In this document: positions 56,108-64,000 of the stretch, one piece after another
Numbering within the stretch: the first letter of the stretch is position 1
Layout of the letters: the number at the start of each line of letters is the position of its first letter
The notes under the pieces: generated by a model
Database searches by the model: none
The model's input: only the letters and a program-made list of their open reading frames with translations
What the model was told of the DNA's origin: nothing
Made by a program: the position numbers and the translations under genes
Assembly: GCA_036936605.1 (NCBI GenBank)
Contig: JAUPFV010000003.1
Coordinates: 148,522,997-148,586,996, forward strand
Reading direction: 5' to 3'
From: Limnanthes douglasii subsp. nivea
Lineage: Eukaryota > Streptophyta > Magnoliopsida > Brassicales > Limnanthaceae
DNA length: 64,000 bases

Positions 56108-57763
56108 GAGTAACAACATGCAATGAAGGTGAAGTTTGACAGCTCAGAGCTGATAAAAAAAACTAGATAATTTGACAATGTGCTTCAGAGTATATCTTTT
56201 GATTATTTTCCCTTTGAGTTTAGGGCTTTTGAAGTTGTTTTTACTTACCTTGATAGTCAAGTGCGTTCAAACAACAACTTAAGTGGTTATATAATTATAT
56301 ACTTTGAATATGTGAAATAAGCTAATTCCTCAGCCAAACAAGAAAAAGGTATAAGGAAAGTTACCAATATGATCATAATGGTTTTTATGTATAACCAATA
56401 TGATCATGATGGTTTTTAATAGAAATTTGAACTATTCTATCGTAGTTCATAAACACTTTATGCACAATACCGTGGTAAATGTTATATTTAATTTTAGGTG
56501 TTTAGAATAAGCCAATATTATTGCATAGAAATTAACACATATGCTTATTTTTTGTATTTAGTATTTATACATTGTCGTTTAATCGCTCTTCGATATTTCC
56601 AGAGTCGCTACAGTAATGACGGTTTATGCATATTTTATCATAAACCCATTTTTACAAACTAATTTAAGCCTTTAAATACATTCTCAACTGAACATTTATG
56701 GCTAGCTTACAAGCTTGCTCGAAGACAAGCACTATTTTTAATGTATGCAGTCGTTTGTCTCACTGAATAAATGCACACACTCTTTTACAAATGATATTCA
56801 CTTTTTTATAGAAATATTTTTATTATTTTTTATTAAATTATTATGCTCCCTTTCTGGTAGGACAGCATGTGTATTCAGCCAAGAAACTTAGGGGTCACTA
56901 TAAAAGACAAATATAGCTAGAAACTTGTGATTTATGATATCAACATGGCTTCTTGATTTACGGTTCCTAAAGAAAAATATCCATGTGAGAGCTTTTCGTG
57001 AAGTTAGGATGACAAAAATCATACTAAATATTGAATTGATAAAATGTATTTTCATGCTGGGTCATCTCTTCTATCTGTTAAATAATTCATGGTTTTCTCT
57101 ATTTGGCATCATGTATACTATATATTTTATTAGTTAGGTTAGAATTATTTCTAATCTCTTATTTGGTGTTGTATTCTCTGCCAAATTAGTGAATGCTTGA
57201 GTTTACTGGATGTTTCATTATGTGAGTTTCATAATTTTTAAAAATTATTTGAAGATACTCATATAATTTGCCACATCCTTTCTATATTTCTGATAAAGGT
57301 TTCGGATACCGAGATAAAATTCCTAAGTGTGCAAATTATTTAGCCTAGAATAGAACAGTTCTAGTTAGAATATTTTGTTTCTTTCCTAGTTAGATTTCAG
57401 AATTCATGGTTAGCAGCTTTTATTGGCTATTCGTACTATCTTTGCCAAAACGTGAGCTAGTTGGTTGATATGGTATGTAAGAGATCTGTTGTTCATAATT
57501 ATTTCATCAGTTTTTATATAAATTAGCATAAGAAAGATTATTCTAGTTTTAATTTGTTTTCACTTCATTGATGATTTATGATGTTGTTACTAAAAATGTT
57601 AAGATAAATATGATGCAAAAATATGCGTTACCAGATGTAGTTACTCACAATCATTTTGCGAAGACCTTGTGCAGAGCAGGTCACGTGGAGAATGAAATGT
57701 TTGATCACATTCCCAAGTATGAACTGTAAATTGAAATGATTTTGGTTGTTTCTTTTATGACAG
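56108..57763. other. AT-rich intergenic sequence
   Basis: No supported gene. A local duplication (ACCAATATGATCATGATGG type) occurs at 56365-56420. The open stretch 56934-57137 has no recognisable content. It lies 5' of the sugar-transporter exons, but no further exons of that gene were recognised. Confidence 0.5.
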
Positions 57764-58504
57764 GTTATATCATTGTTCCTTATGAGTCATATTACATCTT
57801 TCTTGATAATGCACCATATGTGGCTATGGCTGTACTGCTTTTTTATGTCAGGTGTTAACACTTACCAGGTAATTAAAAATATTCTATTGATTTTCTGTTA
57901 AAATTTCTTATTGTAAATCATTTATAGAAATAATACATATCTAAAATGGAACAATTTAGATGCGACCATAAATAACTAAAAATTGTGAAATTAACTTACC
58001 ATAATAGAGCTTATAATTGAATAACTAATTCATTCAACCATGAACTACATCATGGTTGCATAATATTGAGCGACACATCATTCTCACATGTATAATTTTG
58101 TAGCTATCATTTGGTCATATTGGTTGGCTGATGATTTTAGAGGCTTTTCATCTACAATTACGAGGACGAGGACTAGGTGTACAATGCTTATAAATTTTGG
58201 TGCAAATACACTTGTGACACTTACCTTTTCCCCTTTAAAGGTACTTCACAACTTCTAAAAATGTGTTAAGAATTAGAGATTCATGATCTGGTTTATGAGA
58301 AAACCAGTAAAAAATAGATCGAACACACCAGTTTCGTTTGAGAAAAAAAGTGATTCAGTTTTATTGATGTAGGCATTGTTGGGAGCTAGAATACTGTTTT
58401 ATTTGTTTGTAGAGGTATATGTGGTTTCTCTTTTCTTCATTTTCTTTACTGTACCAGAAACTAAAGGTCTTACTCTTGAAGAAATCGAGGACAAATGCTT
58501 ATGA
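57764..58504 (+). pseudogene. Sugar transporter (vacuolar glucose transporter/D-xylose-proton symporter-like) 3' gene fragment
   Basis: Three exons with consensus splice sites. Exon 57764-57868 (after TGACAG, before GTAATT) encodes SYYIFLDNAPYVAMAVLLFY. Exon 58104-58240 encodes LSFGHIGWLMILEAFHLQLR and GRGLG, then in a shifted frame MLINFGANTLVTLTFSPLK. Exon 58373-58504 encodes ALLGARILFYLFVEVYVVSL and ends VPETKGLTLEEIEDKCL with a TGA. PETKG is the C-terminal signature of MFS sugar transporters, and the whole resembles the last exons of plant VGT-type proteins. A TAA with extra bases near the end of the first exon and the frameshift in the second indicate a pseudogene. Introns are retained, so it did not arise by retroposition. 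Confidence 0.82.
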
Positions 58505-58929
58505 TTAATCATTTATCTGGTGATCTTCACTGGTAAAAATGAGCCCAACTCTTACTCTGAGACGAAATTAAAAGGAAGGGGGTTTGGATATTACATATTC
58601 TTATAGTAATGTAGTTGGACATGTTAATGTATTTGTGTATACATATTTGCATATTAGATTCTTGACTTGTCCAAATCAACTTTATAAAAGTTGACAAAAA
58701 CAATATTTATCTAAAATGAAATATTGTTGAAATGACATGTTATTTTAACTCTTAGTTTTGAATTTAAAAATAAGAGGTTAAAATTATATTAGTAACTTGT
58801 AATAAGCTGATTTGCCTAAGGGTCAAAGTTATTTGGTCACCATTTCATGATAATTTTTTATATTATGTTTTATTACATATTGTTTTTTTATTATTTAAAA
58901 TATCTCCATCCATCTATTTAATTATAATT
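58505..58929. other. 3' flank of transporter fragment
   Basis: AT-rich, no gene or repeat recognised. Confidence 0.45.
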
Positions 58930-60370
58930 ATATCATTAATAAAAATATTAAACCTATCTATTAATACTCTTATTTCTAATAAGAGTAACAATTTTATCTC
59001 TATTATTCATCATATGAGTAACATGATTTTTTTTATGTTTAAATGAAATACATGATATATTCTTTATTAATCTAAATAACTGAGAAAATTAACGAAAGTC
59101 TATATTAAGTCTATAATAATCAGTTTTGACCGACAACAACACAAGTTAGTGACCACATTTTTGTTTTCTAAATGTAGAAAACATGTTATAGTTCCATTTT
59201 TTTATCATGTCCAAGTTTTGACAATATTTGTTGTATTTTGTTCATATTCTTTTTAGGAATAAGATTACTACATAATATTTTTTATAGGAGTAACAATATT
59301 TTTATTGTTATTTCTGATAAGAGTAACACTTTTATTACTCTTATTTATTATATGAGCAACATGTTTAATTTTAGTTTTAATTCTTAAAAAAATAACAATA
59401 TTTATTTCCATTAATCTAAACAACATAAAAAGAAATTATAAAAAAATGAATAACGTGATTCATTTTCGTTAATTTAAACAGCTAAAAAAAATTAACAAAA
59501 GTCTCACAAGCTAGTCATCATATTTTTGGTTTTCTAAATGGAAAAAACATGTTATAGTTGTAATTTTTATCATGTCAAAGTTTTGGTAGTATTTATTTTA
59601 TTTTGTATCCTTATTCTTTTTAAGAATAATATTACTACTCATACTTTTTATTGGAGTAACAATTTTATCACTTGTATTTCTGATAAAAATAGCACTTTGA
59701 TTATTGTTATCCATCATATGAGTAACATGATTATTTTTTTTCTTTTTAAATGAATAACAAGATTTATTTTTGTTAATCTAAACAACTCAAAAAAATCATA
59801 AAAAATGAATAGCATGATTTATTTTCGTTAATCTAAACAAGTCAAAAATATTAAAGAAAGTTTGAGTTAACTCTAAAATAATTGGTTTCGACCGATAATA
59901 ACACAAACTAATCACCATATTTTTTTTGTTTTTTTAATGGAGAAAACTAGTTACAGTTATAATTTTTATCATGTTCAAGTTTTGAAATTTTTTAATGTAT
60001 TTTGTTCATATTCTTTTTAGGAATAACATGACTACAAATATTTTATATAGGAGTAACCATTAAATTAAATGTTATTTTTAATAAGAGTAACAGTTTTATT
60101 AATGTTATTCATCATACGAGTAACATAATTAATTTATTTTTAATTTTAAATGAATAACAATATATTTTTCTTTAATCTAACAAACTCAATTTGTTTTAAA
60201 AAAAACTGAATAACATGATTTATTTTCTTTAATCTAAACATCTAAAAAAATAACAAAAGTCTCAATTAACTCTAAAGTAATCGGTTTTGACTGACAATAA
60301 CACAAACTATTCACCATACATTTTATTTTCTAGTTGGAAAAAATATGTTATAGTTATAGTTTTTTCCACC
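58930..60370. repeat. Tandem repeat, about 370-400 bp unit, about 3.7 copies
   Basis: The marker TGTTATAGTT with following TTTTTATCATGTCCAAGTTT recurs near 59185, 59551, 59950 and 60347, spacing about 366, 399 and 397. Each unit also has an ACCGACAACAACACAA-like block, AATAAGAGTAACA and CATCATATGAGTAACATGAT. Units are diverged and AT-rich. No coding content. Confidence 0.85.
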
Positions 60371-60889
60371 ACATTGCTTCTCTCTTGATAAGTTCTTCTT
60401 TCCAGTTGAGTAAACCTCCTCCAAGATTACAAATATAAGATCCTGATCCTGATAAAATCTGCAAAACAGAAAGATTGATGAATGATAAAGGTCAGGAAAC
60501 CCGATGTTCGTAAGCCAATATCATCGATTACTATTTGAGATTTTTGCATAATCTTAGGGAGTAACTCAAGGCTGGACTTGTTTTTAATAACCCCATTTGC
60601 ATATTCAATCTGCACTGAAGTTTTGCTCCCTATAAATATACTTAATTTTCATTTGAGGTTTAATTAACCTACAACATCAACTAATTAAAGACACAATATA
60701 ATTGTCTGTCTAACAAAGATTTAATTTCAACAATTATAAGTGATTTCTTGCCATACAACATGCCTTTTGAATTGATTATAATTTCATATTGATTCCTAAT
60801 AATATAACCTCCACTTGACTCACCTAATAGGAGCACGAGGGTGCCATTTGACTTATAAAGAATTGTTTTTAGTAGTTAAATGGTGGAAA
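60371..60889. other. Spacer between tandem repeat and LINE-like remnant
   Basis: AT-rich. A 62-codon minus-strand open stretch (60615-60427) has no recognisable content. Confidence 0.4.
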
Positions 60890-61340
60890 CAACCTATAAC
60901 CTTAGCAACATTATAATCACCAGTCCAATGGTTGTTTTTTATTTTAACAAAAATGAAATATCCAGCTTTACAATAATATCAAGAACTTTAGATATGATCT
61001 GATTTAAAGAAGTTTTCTGACTTTTATACTTAGTTTTGTTCCTAAAAGACAATATAGACCAACAAATTATTGAGAGAATAATAGTTCTAATATGAACATT
61101 TTGAGAGATAAAATGGAACCGTCAATGGATTATATGGTTAATAGATATGTTTTCATTAATAAAAATACCAAATAAATCTGCGAAGTATTTCCATACTTGT
61201 AGTTTGGCAAGAAACAAAAATATGAATATGAGATTCAATATTTGTACAATGTTGGCATTTGGATGCCAAGCAGAAGATTCTTGTTAGTCAAACAGTACGC
61301 CAAGTTTCTTTGAAGGCGAATAAGCCAGTAATAGAAGAAA
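60890..61340 (-). pseudogene. Possible LINE reverse-transcriptase zinc-binding domain remnant
   Basis: Minus strand. Near 61255-61175 the text reads KCQHCTNIESHIHIFVSCQT, matching the C-x2-C ... E-S-x-x-H-I-F-x-x-C pattern of the plant zf-RVT domain that follows the RT of LINE-type elements. Further downstream near 61060-60980 a worn VYIVF / EQN / KSENFFKS series fits the C-terminal VYxIWxERNxRIF-type motif. Heavily decayed with many stops. A partial duplication (GCCAAGTTTCTTTGAAGG and GCTAAGTTTCTCTCAAG) lies at 61305-61400. Confidence 0.5.
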
Positions 61341-61400
61341 TATCATTATTTTATCTAATAGTATGCTAAGTTTCTCTCAAGAAGAATAAGCCAGTAGAAG

Positions 61401-63190
61401 AAGCATTCGAAAGAAGGATATTTTCAATGGAATCATTAATCATAATGTTATTAATTCCGTCAATTTTTTTAGAGGAAATGAAAAGAGTTAATTTATGATG
61501 GTTCCAAAAACCATTGGACCATAAATCATATATCATGTTGTCATGTTATTAGACCAGGAAGAAAAAATATTAAATGATTGAATTCGTACTATCTTTCAAG
61601 TCAAAAGTCAATAGGACCATTATCAACTTTCACGTAGAAGAAGATATATTAAAAGAAAGAAGAAAATAATATTATTTAAAAATTATTTTAATAAAACATA
61701 TATTAAAATAAATTTTTAAATTTATAGATTTAATATTATTTAAATAAAATTTAAAATTTGTTACGACTTAAACTGTTTAATAGAGATTTTAGAGATTTTG
61801 ATTTTTGTTTGTTTGTTAGGAAAATATTTCCAATTTATAAAAATTATGTAAACCTAAATCATAAATTTAGTAATTATTTAAATCGAATATGTATTGAATA
61901 GTATAAAATTATATATAGGAGATATATTTAGAACTAACATATTAAATATATATTTTTTCAATTAAAGAAGGGATAATCTTGAGCTTTTTTTATAATAATA
62001 ATTTAATTTATAATTTTAAATTATTATTATTGTATTTTTATAATTAATAATAATTTTAATTAGATTGTATATGAATGTGTTTACAATAATTTTTTAATTT
62101 TTAAACTTAAATCGTCTTAAATATTTTTGAAAGTTTAAAATTTGAATTTTCTAAATTATTAAGATTTAAACAAACCTTTCAGTAGAAAAAAAACTTCTCT
62201 CTGATTTCTTTTATTCCAAAAAAATTATTTGTATTTTTTTTTCATACATTTCTTCTTAACTTCTTATTTTTTTTTTCAATTTAAAACCGTTTTAAAATTT
62301 CTTAATAACTATTTCTGTAAAAAATTCAAATAGTTGTTGAATCTACTATTTTAGTTTTATTTCACATTAAAACTAAATTTTTAGAAAATTGATGGGTTAG
62401 AATAGATATTAAAAATTATGAAAAAATGAATAAAAATGGAAAAGAATGACATTTTAATCTAGATTGGATAAAAATATGATATTACGAAGATTTACGATTG
62501 TGTCTATTATTGGTATGGATAACAAAAATGATAGAATTATTTATTTGATTTTTTTTAAAATTTCTAAAAAAGGATCTTTGTTTTCTCATTAAATAAAATA
62601 TTGTATATTACCCAAACCTGTCTTAGAGAATAAAATTATAACTCATTGTCAAGTTTAACTAATTTAGAATTCGTTAAGACAATTTGTGATAAATTATAAT
62701 TTTTTATAAAGTTATTAAGTTGTTTTATACTTTTGAGATTCCTACCATAAATTTTAATTTTTATGAAGTATATAAGATTAAAAAATATTTGTGTGAGTGA
62801 AATATATCTTAGAATGATGGATACAAAAATGACGGATACATTTGATAAATATTGAGATGTTATCCAAAATTGCAGGTTTTGTTACTTTCTAGGTTTAAGT
62901 TGACACTATTAGAGTTTAATTTCCTATGATTTATGGAGGAACTGGTTTGCTTGATGAGTACAAGTTAAATGTAACACTCGTGTAAATTCAGATGAAAGTT
63001 TACTTGATGATAGTAGTACGCTCTCACATTATGATGCCCACATGAGCTAGAAAAAAACAAAGTAAGATAACACCAAGCAAATCTAAACAAACAATTATTC
63101 ATAAGATGTTGTTTTTTGTAATATGTATGCTTTGTAGATATTGACTCAGTGAAGATCGAGTGTCTTAAAATATTCAACTTTACAAGCTAT
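61401..63190. other. AT-rich intergenic sequence
   Basis: Low-complexity A/T-rich sequence. No gene, RNA gene or mobile element recognised on either strand. Confidence 0.5.
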
Positions 63191-63199
63191 TGTTAGATC

Positions 63200-63288
63200 C
63201 TTTTGTATAAACACGTCCCTTACGTTTATTACAGAAAATGATATGTTTGTTACGTTTTTAAAACGTAGGGGATCTGTTTATACAAAAG
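63200..63288. repeat. Fold-back, 28-bp arms
   Basis: Arms CTTTTGTATAAACACGTCCC... (63200-63227) and its inverted counterpart (63261-63288) pair with three mismatches around a 33-base loop. It may be a very short MITE-like or hairpin sequence. No target duplication was established. Confidence 0.85.
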
Positions 63289-63655
63289 TAAAGGAAGTGG
63301 ACTAATGTGAGAGGATTGACAAACATGGAGGATCTACCATGTTTTTTACTCCAATTTTTCTTAGCAAATTTTGAATCAGTTGAACATATCAATGATTTAT
63401 GCTTAGTTTGATAATATAATGTTTTGAAAATTAGGGCAGTTTGAAGTATAAAATATGTTTAGTTCCATCTAGTAGGACAATATAGACCTAAATTTTTATT
63501 TGTAAGCACATATAATTGTTTAGTGGCCAAAGTAAATACTTTTGTTCTTTTTGGAGATGTTGACCAATACTAGATACTATTGTGAATCTTCTCGGTACCA
63601 TCTTTGATCACTTCAAATAAAATTTTCAGGACTAAATTAAAGATGTGGACATAAT

Positions 63656-64000
63656 TGACGAGTTCAGATATTTGACCTATTGTGTCTTGACTTAATCTGA
63701 TGGAAAATTTGGACCATGACCACTATAATAAAATTCCGAACAGGACAAATATATTATATGTTGACTAAGCTAGCTGCTGGTCACTTCAAACCAGATTACT
63801 AATGGATCCTTAAACTTGACCCGACTTCACGATCCGACCCAATAATCCCATGGGTCAGTAATTAAGTATAAATACCCCAACCACTTTCATTAATGAGAGG
63901 AGTCAGAATTTATTACTAGCACACAACTTAATTATCTCACTACCCATCACTCTAAACATTAAATTCGACAAAACATCCAAAATACTTTACAAAATTTCCC
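63656..64000 (+). repeat. LTR of the B/solo family, cut by the window end
   Basis: Starts TGACGAGTTCAGATATTTG and aligns along its length with the solo LTR at 12484-12836 (reversed). Shared blocks include AAATTTGGACCAT, ATAAATACCCCAACCACT, CATTAATGAG and TTATCTCACTAC. TATA box TATAAATA at 63867-63874. A complete LTR would extend slightly past 64000. The sequence to its left is not retrotransposon, so it is either a solo LTR or the 5' LTR of an element lying outside the window. Confidence 0.85.

Noticed and set aside
57764..58504. Functional sugar-transporter gene
   Set aside because: Only three terminal exons, with a stop and a frameshift; no upstream exons found.
1..64000. tRNA, rRNA or snoRNA genes
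   Set aside because: No cloverleaf-consistent A/B box pairs or rRNA signatures noticed by eye; a covariance-model scan would be needed to exclude small RNA genes.

Overview
The window looks like a piece of a flowering-plant nuclear genome, probably a eudicot. It is AT-rich and has no bacterial-type operons, and nearly all recognisable coding sequence is decayed Ty3/gypsy LTR-retrotransposon. The only host-gene remnant I can name has spliced exons of a plant vacuolar-type sugar transporter. No intact host gene, tRNA or rRNA gene was found.

Layout, left to right. (1) 1-3360 is minus-strand gypsy element A1: gag and protease, cut by the window start, with an LTR at 3044-3360. (2) 3361-10805 is minus-strand gypsy element A2 (integrase to gag). 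It shares that LTR with A1 and carries a 433-bp tandem triplication. (3) 10806-18782 is plus-strand element B (5' LTR, gag, pol, an antisense extra ORF; 3' LTR missing). A solo LTR sits in its gag. (4) 18785-20960 is a minus-strand gag-protease fragment, C. (5) 20968-24114 is a 3.1-kb non-autonomous hAT-type DNA transposon with TIRs, an 8-bp target duplication, internal minisatellite and two strong hairpins. (6) About 24520-31440 is plus-strand gypsy element F, without a 3' LTR. (7) 32414-34446 is a TIR-like non-autonomous element filled by a 60/62-bp minisatellite with a four-unit higher-order pattern. (8) 34973-56102 is plus-strand gypsy element D, whose integrase is split by a complete minus-strand gypsy element E (40655-51144) with a perfect 5-bp target duplication AGAAT. 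(9) 57764-58504 holds three exons of a sugar-transporter pseudogene. (10) 58930-60370 is a roughly 400-bp tandem repeat. (11) 60890-61340 is a possible LINE zinc-binding-domain remnant. (12) 63656-64000 is an LTR related to those of B and the solo copy, cut by the window end.

Elements B, D, E and F have the order gag-PR-RT-RNaseH-second RNaseH-integrase that marks the Tat lineage. B, D and E also carry an extra ORF between pol and the 3' LTR, antisense to gag-pol. In D and E it resembles the plant 'putative gypsy type transposon' domain (Transposase_28), followed by charged or coiled-coil sequence. In E it is preceded by its own promoter-like block (G-box motifs plus TATA box). A conserved non-coding block lies directly after pol in B, D and F, and partly in E. 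These two shared features are the best candidates for something functionally interesting. All copies are disabled by stops, frameshifts or lost catalytic residues, so I see no active system here.
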